In this document: positions 14,508 to 23,458 of the stretch, piece after piece
Layout: every line of letters starts with the position of its first letter
Position numbering within the stretch: the stretch's first letter is position 1
Assembly: GCA_013812265.1 (NCBI GenBank)
Contig: JACCTQ010000335.1
Coordinates: 1-28,187, forward strand
Direction of reading: 5' to 3'
DNA length: 28,187 nt
DNA from: Actinomycetota bacterium
GTDB lineage: Bacteria; Actinomycetota; Thermoleophilia; Gaiellales; Gaiellaceae
The notes under the pieces: model-generated
Told to the model about the DNA's origin: nothing
The model's input: the letters and a program-made list of their open reading frames with translations, nothing else
Database searches by the model: none
Position numbers and translations under genes: made by a program

Positions 14508-15567
14508 AGAGCCCGATCAGCTCTTCGGCGATCTCGTCCGCGGCATCGGGCTTGGCAAGGCGCCGCATGGCTTCGCTCATGGCCCGCAAGCGGCCATCTT
14601 CCTCCAGGAGCGATTGCACCCGGCCGGGGGCCGCTGCCACCTCGTCTTCCGCGATCACGACCGCGCCGCCGCGCGACTCGAAGTAACGGGCGTTCTTCGT
14701 CTGGTGGTTCCCGGTGGCAAAGAGCCCCGGGACGAGCACCGCGGGGAGCCCAGCGGCTGCAAGCTCCCACACCGAGCCACCCGAGCGCGCGAGGGCAAGA
14801 TCGGACGCACCGAGCGCTGCACCGAAATCGGACGTGAATGCGAGCAGGCGGTAGTCGGAACGGGGAACCCGGTTACGAAGCGCCTCGTAGTCGCGCTCGC
14901 CGCACAGGTGCAGCACCGCGGGCCCATGATCACCCCAGGCGTTCACCGCGAGCTCGTTGAGGATCCGTGCTCCCTGGCTGCCGCCGAAGACCAGCACCAC
15001 CGGGCCCTCCGACGGGAGGTCGAAGAGGCGCCGCGACTCGGCCCGCGGCCGCGGCCTCGACGATCGGGGAATGGGTCGTCCTGTGACGCGGTATTTCGGC
15101 CCCTCCCGCCCTGCGATCGGAAAAGAGAGGAATATTCGCCTGGCAAACGGAGCCGCCAAGCGGTTCGCAAGTCCGAGATGAGCGTCGGCCTCCATGACGG
15201 CGGCGGGGATGCGGACGTGTGCCGACGCGTAGACCATCGGACCCGCTACGTACCCGCCGCCCCCGAAGACGACGTCCGGCTTTCGCTTGCGGAGGATACG
15301 AGCACAGGCTCTCGGCGCGCGGGCGGCCGTTACGAGCGCACGCGCGAGACCGACGCCCGGGCGCCTCGGCAGCCCGGAGACCCTGAACGGATCGAACGCG
15401 AATCCAGCCTCAGGAACGAGCCGCGCTTCGATTCGATCGGGCGACCCGGCGAAGCTCACGCTCACGCCCCGCTCGCTCAGGGCTTCCGCGACCGCGAGCG
15501 CCGGCATCAGATGCCCGCCGGTCCCTCCGGCTGCGATCAGGCACGCGAGCTGTCCTTTGCTGGCCAC
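14494..15567 (-). CDS. murG: UDP-GlcNAc--lipid I N-acetylglucosaminyltransferase
   Basis: This 357-residue GT28 enzyme works at the cytoplasmic face of the membrane and converts lipid I to lipid II. The G-loops AAGGTGGHLMPALAVAEAL at about 12-30 and VFGGGGYVAGP near 99-109 are intact, as are GGSQGARILNEL and the donor site SGGSVWELAAAGLPAVLVP followed by HQTKNARYFESRGGA. The usual HEQN segment reads MEADAHLGLANRL, keeping the glutamate but changing the flanking residues. The GTG at 15567 is required because GGTGGH begins by residue 14. Consequently the gene starts 158 bases inside the open frame of ftsW. It overlaps murC by 14 bases at its end. Confidence 0.96.
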   Translation of the reverse strand: MASKGQLACLIAAGGTGGHLMPALAVAEALSERGVSVSFAGSPDRIEARLVPEAGFAFDPFRVSGLPRRPGVGLARALVTAARAPRACARILRKRKPDVVFGGGGYVAGPMVYASAHVRIPAAVMEADAHLGLANRLAAPFARRIFLSFPIAGREGPKYRVTGRPIPRSSRPRPRAESRRLFDLPSEGPVVLVFGGSQGARILNELAVNAWGDHGPAVLHLCGERDYEALRNRVPRSDYRLLAFTSDFGAALGASDLALARSGGSVWELAAAGLPAVLVPGLFATGNHQTKNARYFESRGGAVVIAEDEVAAAPGRVQSLLEEDGRLRAMSEAMRRLAKPDAADEIAEELIGLCEAG

Positions 15568-16645
15568 GGTTCACAGCGATGTTAAGGAGGATGCCGACGG
15601 AGGCGAGGGCGACGACGAGGTTGGAGCCGCCGTACGAGACGAACGGCAGCGGTATGCCCGTGAGCGGCGCCACGCCGAGAACGGCGGCGAGGTTGACGGC
15701 CGCTTGCCCGCACACGAGGGTCGCGAGACCTGCGGCAAGGCGCTTGCCGAACGGATCCCGGCACCGCAACGCGATGCGAAGAGCCGTGTAGGCGAAAACC
15801 GTGTAGGCCGCGATGAGCACCGCCACACCGACGAGTCCCAGCTCCTCGCCGATGACCGCGAGGATCATGTCCGTGTGAGCCTCGGGCAGGTAGTTGATCT
15901 TCGTGACCCCCTCGCCGAGGCCGACGCCGAACAGGCCACCCGAGCCGAGGGCCTGCATGGCCTGCACCGTCTGGTAGCCGGCCCCTTCGGCGTCGCTCCA
16001 GGGGTCGAGGAAGCTGAGGACCCGCGCGCGCCGGTAGGGCTCGAGCCAGATGGCCGCGACCCCGAGCGTCACTACGATCGCCCCGGCGCCCGCAAGCAGC
16101 CGCAGCGGCGTCCCGGCAACGAGCAGGATGCCGGCGACCATGAGCACCAGCGTGATGGCCGTGCCGAGGTCCGGCTCGAGCAGTAGGAGGACGCAGAAGG
16201 TGCCGACCAGCAGGCCGAGCGGCCGGACGAGTTGTCCGAGTGTCTGCGGAGGTCTGACGCGTGACAGGTAAGCGGCAGCCCAGACCGCGAGGCTCAGCTT
16301 CGCGAGCTCGGAGGGCTGAAAGACGGCCGGGCCGACGGCGATCCACCGGCGGGCGCCGTTGACGGGGTCGCCGACGACGAGTACGGCCAGGCACAGCAGG
16401 CCGCTGACCGCCACGAGCGCCGGAGCAATCCGGCGAAGCATCGGGAAACCGGCCCTCGAAAGGAGGATGAGCAGGGCCAAGCCGAGCACGGCGTACGTTC
16501 CCTGCCGCTTCAGGAAGGAGCTCGGATCCCCGTTTCCGAGCGCCGCCGGCGCTGACGTCGCGCTGTAGACCATCACCAGTCCGAATGCGACGAGCCCGAG
16601 CGTGACGAAGAGCAGCAGGTGCGCTTCGAGCTGGCCCTTCTTCAT
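15410..16645 (-). CDS. ftsW: septal peptidoglycan polymerase FtsW (SEDS family)
   Basis: This 411-residue protein has about ten transmembrane helices and polymerises lipid II at the septum with FtsI. SEDS landmarks are VFQPSELAKLSLAVW, LLEPDLGTAITL, EAHTDMILAVIGEELGLVG and PLPFVSYGGSNLVVALASVGILLNI. The conserved core ends near residue 355. A tail of about 55 residues, very rich in arginine and serine, follows and is encoded entirely over the start of murG in another frame. The ATG at 16645 overlaps the murD stop (ATGA). Arginine-rich tails occur in actinobacterial FtsW proteins, so the tail may be real and cytoplasmic, but the overlap is long. A sequencing frameshift near 15570 cannot be excluded from the sequence alone. 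Confidence 0.95.
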   Translation of the reverse strand: MKKGQLEAHLLLFVTLGLVAFGLVMVYSATSAPAALGNGDPSSFLKRQGTYAVLGLALLILLSRAGFPMLRRIAPALVAVSGLLCLAVLVVGDPVNGARRWIAVGPAVFQPSELAKLSLAVWAAAYLSRVRPPQTLGQLVRPLGLLVGTFCVLLLLEPDLGTAITLVLMVAGILLVAGTPLRLLAGAGAIVVTLGVAAIWLEPYRRARVLSFLDPWSDAEGAGYQTVQAMQALGSGGLFGVGLGEGVTKINYLPEAHTDMILAVIGEELGLVGVAVLIAAYTVFAYTALRIALRCRDPFGKRLAAGLATLVCGQAAVNLAAVLGVAPLTGIPLPFVSYGGSNLVVALASVGILLNIAVNRGQQRTARVPDRSRRDRRASDAGARGRGSPERAGRERELRRVARSNRSAARS

Positions 16646-17904
16646 CGGCGCAGCTCCTCGACCAGTCGGCGGAACATCTCCCCGCGCTCCTCGAAATCAT
16701 TGAACTGGTCGTAGCTCGCGCAGGCTGGTGACAGCAGGACGACATCGCCCGGCTCGGCGGCCCTGGCGGCCGCCGCGAGGGCGGCGTCCAACCCACCGGC
16801 GTGTTCCATGGGGACGCCCGCCGGAGCCAGAGCCGCAGCGATCGAGCCAGCCGCCTCGCCGATCAGGTACACGCGCTTGACGTTCGGGCCGATGGCGTAC
16901 CGCAGGCCCTCGAAGCTCTCTCCCTTCAGCGAGCCACCGAGAATCAGGTGCAGCGGCTCGCGCCCGTACGCGATCAGGGCGGGCCGCGCCGCAGCCACGT
17001 TCGTGGCCTTCGAGTCGTTCACGTACTCGACGCCCTCGATCCTGGCGATCAGCTCCAGCCGGTGCGGGACGCCGCCAAAACTCCGCAGACCGGCTGCGAT
17101 TGCTCCCTCGTCGACCCCTGCCGCTCGCGCAGCAGCCGTCGCGGCTGCGGCGTTCTCGCGATTGTGGCGCCCGCGGATGCGAGGTTCGGCGGGCAGCTCG
17201 TCGTCACCATCGAACGGCACTTGCGCGGCGCCGCCGGGCAGGTCCCACGCCGATCCCCGCGGGATGACGGCCCAGTCGTCCGCGGTCTGATTCTCGAAGA
17301 TGCGGAGCTTCGCCTGGAAGTACGCCTCGACCGACGGATGCCGGTCGAGATGGTCGGCCGCGAAGTTGAGCAGCACCGCAACTCGCGGACGAAAGGTGTC
17401 GATGTCCTCGAGCTGGAAGCTCGACAGCTCGCACACGATCCACGCGTCCTCGTGAAGCCGGCCGTCGATGCCGCACAGGGGCCGACCCACGTTCCCGGCC
17501 ACCGCCACCTCCCGGCCGGCACAGCGGAAGATCTCGCCCAGCAGCTCGCTCGTCGTCGTCTTGCCGTTCGTGCCGGTCACGCCGACGATGGGCTGCGGCA
17601 GAAGTCGAAACCCGAGCTCGACCTCGCTCCATACGGGAACCGAACGCCGCCGGGCCGCCGCGACCAGGGGCGAATCATCCGGCACGCCGGGGCTCTTGAC
17701 GACGACCTCCACATCGTCCAACAGCGACTCCTCCTCCCTCCCGAGCAGCACTTCGACACCCGAGGCGGCAAGCCTCCCCGTGGCGATATCAGCGGCGCGG
17801 TCGGCGCCCACGACAGCGATTCCCCGCCGGGCGAGCGCAAGCGCCGCGGCCTGGCCCGATCGTGCGAGGCCGACCACGAGGGCCCTCGCCGGCAGCACGC
17901 TCAC
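16642..17904 (-). CDS. murD: UDP-N-acetylmuramoyl-L-alanine--D-glutamate ligase
   Basis: This 420-residue ligase adds D-glutamate to UDP-MurNAc-L-Ala. The N-terminal domain begins ALVVGLARSGQAAALAL, the ATP loop is GTNGKTT at 111-117, and ELSSFQLE, NFAADHLDRH, RGRHNRENAAAA, NDSKATN and LSPACASYDQF follow in the expected order. The start is the GTG at 17904, which overlaps the mraY stop by four bases (GTGA). The open frame continues far upstream through the antisense-like frame of mraY, but that part has no conserved sequence and should not be included. The length is slightly below the family norm of about 440-450. Confidence 0.96.
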   Translation of the reverse strand: MSVLPARALVVGLARSGQAAALALARRGIAVVGADRAADIATGRLAASGVEVLLGREEESLLDDVEVVVKSPGVPDDSPLVAAARRRSVPVWSEVELGFRLLPQPIVGVTGTNGKTTTSELLGEIFRCAGREVAVAGNVGRPLCGIDGRLHEDAWIVCELSSFQLEDIDTFRPRVAVLLNFAADHLDRHPSVEAYFQAKLRIFENQTADDWAVIPRGSAWDLPGGAAQVPFDGDDELPAEPRIRGRHNRENAAAATAAARAAGVDEGAIAAGLRSFGGVPHRLELIARIEGVEYVNDSKATNVAAARPALIAYGREPLHLILGGSLKGESFEGLRYAIGPNVKRVYLIGEAAGSIAAALAPAGVPMEHAGGLDAALAAAARAAEPGDVVLLSPACASYDQFNDFEERGEMFRRLVEELRR

Positions 17905-18932
17905 GGCCCCAGGTCGGGCCGGAAGTCGAAGAAGTAGCGGAAGTACAACGCGAACGCGGCCGCGCCCAGGATGGCCCCGAGGATCCAGAAGCGCACCATG
18001 ATCTTCGTCTCCGACCAGGCCTTCATCTCGAAGTGATGGTGGATGGGCGTCATCAGGAAGATTCGTCGCCCCCAGTACTTGAAGCTGAAGACCTGCATCA
18101 TCACCGACAGCGCCTCGATCACGAAGATGCCGCCGACGAGAATCAGCAGCAGCTCGGCGTTCGTGATCACGGAGAACGCCGCGAGCGCACCGCCGATCGC
18201 CATGGAGCCCGTGTCGCCCATGAACACCTCGGCCGGAAACGCGTTGTACCAGAGGAAGCCGATCGTGGCTCCGATCAGAGCGGCCCCGAGGATGGACACG
18301 TCGAGGGCCGCTATGTCCGCTTCGCCGCCGCCCCCGGGCTGCCGCGAGCGGACGAACGTGAAGACGTTGATCGCCGTGAAAGTCATCAGCGCGATCATCC
18401 CGGTGCCGGCGGCGAGCCCGTCGATCCCGTCGGTCAGGTTCACGCCGTTGGCGGCGCCGGCGATGATGAGAAACACGAGCACGTACCAGGCCCAGGACAG
18501 GTCGAAACGCCAGTCGAGGCCGGGGACGTAGACCGAGCTCGCAAGCTCCTTCCGCTCGATGAGGATTCCGGCGAAGAGCGCGATACCCGCCAGGAAAAGC
18601 AGCTTCCAGCGCCCCGCCAGGCCGAGCGACCGGCGGTGGCGCAGCTTGATGAAGTCGTCGATGAAGCCGATGCCCGCGCAGCCGAGCGTCACGGAGAAGA
18701 CGACGAGGCCCTCGGTCGTGTAGCGGCTGAGCGCGAGGAACGCCACCGACATGGACAGCACGATCAGGAGCCCGCCCATGGTAGGGGTGCCCTGCTTCAC
18801 GACGTGATGCTGCGGCCCTTCCTCGCGGATGTGCTGGCCGAACTCGTTTCGTCGCAGGAACTGGATGAACTTCGGGCCGGCGATGATCGAGATGACCATG
18901 GAGATGATGCCCGCGATGAGCACCCGCTCCAT
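17901..18932 (-). CDS. mraY: phospho-N-acetylmuramoyl-pentapeptide-transferase
   Basis: This 343-residue integral membrane enzyme transfers phospho-MurNAc-pentapeptide to undecaprenyl phosphate, making lipid I. About ten transmembrane segments are visible. Catalytic and binding motifs are GTPTMGGLL near 48-56, GFIDDFIKLRHRRSLGL with the paired aspartates, NGVNLTDGIDGLAAGT, FMGDTGSMAIGG and the TPIHHHFE loop. Length is normal. The ATG at 18932 shares one base with the murF stop (TAATG), and the end overlaps murD by four bases. Confidence 0.98.
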   Translation of the reverse strand: MERVLIAGIISMVISIIAGPKFIQFLRRNEFGQHIREEGPQHHVVKQGTPTMGGLLIVLSMSVAFLALSRYTTEGLVVFSVTLGCAGIGFIDDFIKLRHRRSLGLAGRWKLLFLAGIALFAGILIERKELASSVYVPGLDWRFDLSWAWYVLVFLIIAGAANGVNLTDGIDGLAAGTGMIALMTFTAINVFTFVRSRQPGGGGEADIAALDVSILGAALIGATIGFLWYNAFPAEVFMGDTGSMAIGGALAAFSVITNAELLLILVGGIFVIEALSVMMQVFSFKYWGRRIFLMTPIHHHFEMKAWSETKIMVRFWILGAILGAAAFALYFRYFFDFRPDLGP

Positions 18933-20299
18933 TAGATGGTCGATTCCGAATTCGAGTGGCCGGCCCGCAAAGTGGCCGCGGCAGGCGCATGGGCGCGTAC
19001 GCCCGTCAGCGCGTCGGCCACGGCCTCGAGAGCCACTGCCCTCGAGGCCTTGACGAGCACCCAGTCTCCCGGCTCCAGCAACCGCTCGAGCGCCCCGACG
19101 GCCTCGGAGGCGGAGGCGACCTGGACGGCGAACGGGATCGGGCGTCCTTCCTCGACGTACCCCCGCGCGAGGCCTCCGACCGCGACGATCACGTCGATCC
19201 CGAGCTCCGCCGCGATCTCGCCGATTTCACGGTGGTACCTCGGAGCGGCGTCCCCGAGCTCCGCCATGTCTCCGAGCACTGCCACGCGCCGGCTGGTTCC
19301 TGCGCGCTGAACGAGGTGCTCGAGCGCGGCGCGCATGGAAGCGGGGTTCGCGTTGTACGCATCATTGATGAGCGTCCCTCCGCCGGGGAGTGGGAGCTCC
19401 TCGCCGCGCCAGCGCGCCAGGGCGATCTCTCCTGCGCCCCGACCCACGTCGACGAGCGGGAGGCCCACCGCACAGTAAGCGGCGAGGGCGAAGAGCGCAT
19501 TGCTGACCTGGTGGTACGAGTTCACCGCCAGCCGGAGAGAAAAGTACTCTCCGGCCCTCTCGACCTCTACCTGAGCGTGATCGTCGAACAGATCCACTTG
19601 CCCGGCAGAAACGTCGCCCCCTGGGCCCACGCGGACCACGTCGATGTCACTTCGCTCCAGGAAACGGTCGAGCTCTTCGGCGTCCGACGGGACAACGATC
19701 GTCCCGCCCGGGGGCAACGCGTCGACGAGCTCCGCCTTGGCACGTGCGACACCCTGGATCGACCCGACGAACTCCAGGTGGACGGGGCCGATAGCGGTGA
19801 TTACGCCCACCTCGGGCCGGGCAATCGCACACAGCTCGGCGATCTGGCCGAAGCCGCGCATGGCGAGCTCCAGGATGCACAGCTCGGTCCCGGGCTCCAG
19901 GCGGCAAAGCGTCAATGGGACGCCGAGCTCCGCGTTGTAGCTCGCCTCTGCCGCGATCATGCGTGTGTGCGGCCGGCACAGCGCCGCGAGGATGTCCTTC
20001 GTCGAGGTCTTGCCCGTCGAGCCCGTGATGCCGACGACCTTCGCCGCGCTCCGTTCTCGGACGGCGCGGCCGAGGGCAGCCATGGAGGCGAAAGGCTGCT
20101 CGGGTACGAGGGCCGCCGCCGCGCCGCGGGCGAGCGCGTGGGGAACGAAATCCGATCCCGCGCCGATTGCGACGAACAGATCCCCCTCGGCGATCCGCCG
20201 GGAGTCGATCTGCACCCCGGTGATCTCGTCGGCCCAGGCCGTCCGGTGGAGGCGGCCGGCGCAGAGTCGCGAGACCTCGTCGAGCGGGAGCGGAATCAC
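18932..20299 (-). CDS. murF: UDP-N-acetylmuramoyl-tripeptide--D-alanyl-D-alanine ligase
   Basis: This 455-residue ligase adds the D-Ala-D-Ala dipeptide to UDP-MurNAc-tripeptide. The N-terminal domain shows GVQIDSRRIAEGDLFVAI at 28-45, the ATP loop is GSTGKTST at 93-100, and LELAMRGFGQIAELC, NDAYNANPASMRAAL and AVLGDMAELGD are diagnostic of MurF. The GTG at 20299 overlaps the murE stop (GTGA), and the stop shares one base with the mraY start. No ddl gene lies in this cluster, so the dipeptide ligase is encoded elsewhere. Confidence 0.97.
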   Translation of the reverse strand: MIPLPLDEVSRLCAGRLHRTAWADEITGVQIDSRRIAEGDLFVAIGAGSDFVPHALARGAAAALVPEQPFASMAALGRAVRERSAAKVVGITGSTGKTSTKDILAALCRPHTRMIAAEASYNAELGVPLTLCRLEPGTELCILELAMRGFGQIAELCAIARPEVGVITAIGPVHLEFVGSIQGVARAKAELVDALPPGGTIVVPSDAEELDRFLERSDIDVVRVGPGGDVSAGQVDLFDDHAQVEVERAGEYFSLRLAVNSYHQVSNALFALAAYCAVGLPLVDVGRGAGEIALARWRGEELPLPGGGTLINDAYNANPASMRAALEHLVQRAGTSRRVAVLGDMAELGDAAPRYHREIGEIAAELGIDVIVAVGGLARGYVEEGRPIPFAVQVASASEAVGALERLLEPGDWVLVKASRAVALEAVADALTGVRAHAPAAATLRAGHSNSESTI

Positions 20300-21768
20300 C
20301 GCGCCGCCCCGAGTCGCCGCAGAACGTGGCGCGCCGCATGACGGTCGTCCCAGAAGAGCTTTCTATCGCCGAGCTCCTGGCCTTGCTCGTGGCCCTTGCC
20401 GGCTATCACCACGACATCCCCTTTGTCAGCCAGCTCGAGGGCGCGGGTGATGGCCGTGCCGCGATCGGGCTCGACGTCCAGGTCCCCATCTGCCCCTGTC
20501 AGGATCTCGTCGATGATCGCCAGCGGATCCTCGCTCCGGGGATTGTCGGAGGTGACGATCGCGATGTCCGCCAGGTCGCGCGCAAGTCGACCCATCAGCG
20601 ACCGCTTGCCCCGGTCGCGGTCGCCCCCGCAACCGAAGACGCAGACCACCCTGCTCTCGGCAAGGTCACGCGCCGCCCGCAGCACGTTCTGGAGCGAGTC
20701 CGGTGTGTGAGCGTAGTCGACGACCACCGCGAACGATTGTCCTTCGTCGATCGCCTCGAAACGGCCGGGAACGCCTTCCAGGGCGGCGACCCCGGCTGCT
20801 ATCGCGTCGTCGTTCACTCCGAGCAGCCGTCCAGCGGCCACTGCGGCGAGCACGTTCTCCACGTTGAAGCGCCCGCGCAGGGACGTCAGGAGGTCGAGCC
20901 CTCCGGCCCGAAACCGAGCGCCCGAGGCGGTGATCTGGAGATCCTGGGGAACCAGGTCGGCGTCGCCCGAGAAGCCGTACGTGAGCAGCCTGCCGTGGCG
21001 CAGCCGCCGCAGCTCGGCCGCCAGCAGCCGCCCGTGAGGATCACCGATGTTGACCGCTGCCGGCGGCCGCTCGCCCTCGACGAAAAGACGGCGCTTCGCC
21101 TCGTAGTAGCGCTCGATCGTCCCGTGGAAATCCAGATGGTCCTGGGTGAGATTGGTGAAGACCAGCGCGGCGAAGCGGACTCCTTCGAGCCGGTGCAGCT
21201 CGGACGCATGCGAAGACGCCTCGATGGCGCAGCTCTGGTCGCCCGCGTCGAGCATCTCCCGGAACAGCCGTTGCAGATCGATGGCCTCGGGGGTCGTCCT
21301 CACCACAGGTCGCCGCACGCCTCCAACCCGGCTTTCGACCGTCCCGAGCAGACCCGGTCGCCGTCCCGCCACGTCGAGAACCGAGTGAATCAGGAACGCC
21401 GTCGTCGTCTTCCCGTTCGTACCGGTCACACCGGCGACCTGGAGCTCGTGCGTGGGAAGGCCGAAGAAGACGTTCGCGGCCAGCCCCATCGCCCTCCGGG
21501 CGTCCTCCACGACGACCTGGACGACCGGCAGGTCGAGCGCTCGCTCGACGACGAGTCCCACGGCGCCTCGAGCCACCGCGTCCGGGGCATAGTCATGCCC
21601 GTCCGCGCGCGCGCCCGGAACGCAGAAGAAGAGCGCGCCCGCCGAGACGGTGCGGGCGTCGTACGCGAGGTCGCGGACGACTACCTGGGCGTCTCCCACG
21701 ACATCGGCCGGCGCCAGCCCCGGAAGCAAACGCTCGAGCTTCGTCTCGCCCGGCGAATCGCTGTCCAT
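20296..21768 (-). CDS. murE: UDP-MurNAc-L-Ala-D-Glu--meso-diaminopimelate ligase
   Basis: This 490-residue ligase adds the third stem residue. The ATP loop TGTNGKTTT lies at about 115-123, Lys225 in YYEAKRRLF is the position carbamylated in Mur ligases, and VVVDYAHTPDSLQNVL is at about 348-363. DNPR at 408-411 is the motif that selects meso-diaminopimelate over lysine. The wall is therefore probably A1-gamma type with meso-DAP. The ATG at 21768 lies 19 bases after ftsI without a clear ribosome binding site. The length matches the family. The gene overlaps murF by four bases. Confidence 0.97.
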   Translation of the reverse strand: MDSDSPGETKLERLLPGLAPADVVGDAQVVVRDLAYDARTVSAGALFFCVPGARADGHDYAPDAVARGAVGLVVERALDLPVVQVVVEDARRAMGLAANVFFGLPTHELQVAGVTGTNGKTTTAFLIHSVLDVAGRRPGLLGTVESRVGGVRRPVVRTTPEAIDLQRLFREMLDAGDQSCAIEASSHASELHRLEGVRFAALVFTNLTQDHLDFHGTIERYYEAKRRLFVEGERPPAAVNIGDPHGRLLAAELRRLRHGRLLTYGFSGDADLVPQDLQITASGARFRAGGLDLLTSLRGRFNVENVLAAVAAGRLLGVNDDAIAAGVAALEGVPGRFEAIDEGQSFAVVVDYAHTPDSLQNVLRAARDLAESRVVCVFGCGGDRDRGKRSLMGRLARDLADIAIVTSDNPRSEDPLAIIDEILTGADGDLDVEPDRGTAITRALELADKGDVVVIAGKGHEQGQELGDRKLFWDDRHAARHVLRRLGAAR

Positions 21769-21787
21769 CGTCGGAGAGGTTAGTTCG

Positions 21788-23458
21788 TCAGCCGGTCGGG
21801 GCGTCGGGGGGTATCTCGAGATAGTGGAGGCCGAATCTGGCGATCTGCTGGAAGGCGGGAGCGGCCACGACGCCGCCCCAGATCGCCCCTTGCGGCTCGT
21901 CCACCATCACCAGCACCACGAGCCGAGGGGAGCTCGCGGGTACGAAGCCGACGAAGGAGGCGACGTAGCGCCGGGCGTACCCGCCGAAGCGATCAGGCTT
22001 CTGGGCCGTGCCTGTCTTCCCCGCCACCTTGTAGCCGGGCACGGCGGCCAGCTCGCCCGTTCCTTCGGCAACGACGTTCTGGAGCAGCGCGACGAGCTGC
22101 GCGGCCACGGTCCGTGAGACGATCCTCCGCCGCTCGACGCGCGGACGCCTGGCGCCGGCGACGTGGTCGACGACGTGCGGGCGCACGAACACGCCGCGAT
22201 TGGCGATCGCCGCGTAGGCGGAGGCCATCTGGATGGGCGTGACCGCGATCCCTTGGCCGATCGGAACCGTGCCGATGGTCGAGCCCGACCATCGCTCGGG
22301 TGGCAGCACGATGCCTACCTCCTCGCCGGGATAGTCGATGCCGGTTCGCCGGCCGAAGCCGAAGCGCGAGATCCAGCGCGCGAGCCGGGTCTGGCCGAGC
22401 TTCTGCGCAAGCGTCACCGTCCCCACGTTCGAAGAACGGGAGAAGATCCGTGCGACCGACATCTGCTCCGTGGCACGCGCGTGGGAGTCGTGGATCCGCC
22501 GGTCGGCCACCTGGATCGAGTACGGCAGCGTGAAGGCTGTCTTCGGCGTCACGATCCGCTCCGAGAGCGCGCCCGCGACCGTCACGAGCTTGAACGTGGA
22601 GCCGGGCTCGTACGTGTCCGTCACCGCTCGCATGCGCTGGCGGTCCAGCGACGCTCGGTCGTATCGGTTGGCGTCGAGTCCCGGCGCCACGGCCATGGCC
22701 AGAACGCCGCCCGTCCTCGGATCCAGCACGATCGCCGTCGCGGCCTTCGCCCGCCAACGCCAGACCGTCTCGCGCAGAACGGTCTCAGCATTGGCCTGCA
22801 GCGTGTGATCGAGAGTCAGGATGACGTCGTCTCCCTTGCGCTCCTCCACGGAGCTGATGAAGTCGATCGGGCGCCCGAACGGGTCCTTCACGATGGTCTC
22901 GCGCCCCGGCCTGCCTTTCAGCACCGGCTCGAGCGAGCGCTCGAGCCCGGCCACGCCCTCGTTGTCCACACCGGCGAATCCGAGCACGTGGGCGGCGACC
23001 GTTCCGAGCGGGTAGATGCGCCGCTCCTCGGAGTAGAAGCCGAGGCCGGGAAGCTTCTGCCGCTTCAGATCCGCTGCGCGCACCGGGTCGGCCTTGCGGC
23101 GAACGTAGACGAACCGCCTGGAACGGTCACCGAGCGCGCGCTCCAGCTTGGCCGCATCGAGGCGGAAGACGCGCGCTGCCGCCCGCGCGACCGCCTCGGG
23201 GTCGCGCACCTGCTTCGGGTCTGCATAGACGGTCGTCGCCTGCTCGCCGATGGCGAGCTGCAGACCGGTTCGGTCGTAGATGGTTCCGCGTCGCGCCGGG
23301 ATGGTGACCTGCTCGCGATGCTGGTCGAGCGCCATGCGGGAGAGTGACTGTGCCTTCACGCCCTGGAGCCAGACGGCCCGGACCAGCGTGGCCGAGAAGA
23401 CGGCCACGAGGAAGAGCAGGAGCAGGCGAATGCGGCGGTTTGCGGTCCGCGGGCTCAT
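21788..23458 (-). CDS. ftsI: septal transpeptidase FtsI (class B penicillin-binding protein)
   Basis: This 556-residue protein cross-links septal peptidoglycan with FtsW. A short basic cytoplasmic end is followed by one transmembrane helix at about 11-28, a dimerisation/pedestal domain beginning IPARRGTIYDRTG at 53-65, and the transpeptidase domain from about 235. Active-site motifs are the acylated Ser287 in STFK (287-290), SSN at 342-344 and KTGT at 481-484. There are no PASTA repeats. The start is ATG 23458, overlapping the ftsL stop by four bases (ATGA). A much longer frame runs upstream of it but is the arginine-rich shadow of ftsL and rsmH and should not be included. Confidence 0.97.
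   Translation of the reverse strand: MSPRTANRRIRLLLLFLVAVFSATLVRAVWLQGVKAQSLSRMALDQHREQVTIPARRGTIYDRTGLQLAIGEQATTVYADPKQVRDPEAVARAAARVFRLDAAKLERALGDRSRRFVYVRRKADPVRAADLKRQKLPGLGFYSEERRIYPLGTVAAHVLGFAGVDNEGVAGLERSLEPVLKGRPGRETIVKDPFGRPIDFISSVEERKGDDVILTLDHTLQANAETVLRETVWRWRAKAATAIVLDPRTGGVLAMAVAPGLDANRYDRASLDRQRMRAVTDTYEPGSTFKLVTVAGALSERIVTPKTAFTLPYSIQVADRRIHDSHARATEQMSVARIFSRSSNVGTVTLAQKLGQTRLARWISRFGFGRRTGIDYPGEEVGIVLPPERWSGSTIGTVPIGQGIAVTPIQMASAYAAIANRGVFVRPHVVDHVAGARRPRVERRRIVSRTVAAQLVALLQNVVAEGTGELAAVPGYKVAGKTGTAQKPDRFGGYARRYVASFVGFVPASSPRLVVLVMVDEPQGAIWGGVVAAPAFQQIARFGLHYLEIPPDAPTG

Noticed and set aside
13566..14837. Long plus-strand frames opposite the dcw and gcv genes (for example 13566-14837, 20326-21783, 18956-20341)
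   Set aside because: They mirror real genes in GC-rich DNA, have arginine/glutamate-rich composition with no recognisable domain, and lack consistent ribosome binding sites.
16642..18990. A single 782-codon open frame running through murD and across mraY
   Set aside because: Only the part from 17904 down encodes MurD motifs. The upstream part is an arginine- and histidine-rich shadow of mraY, and the GTGA overlap marks the true start.
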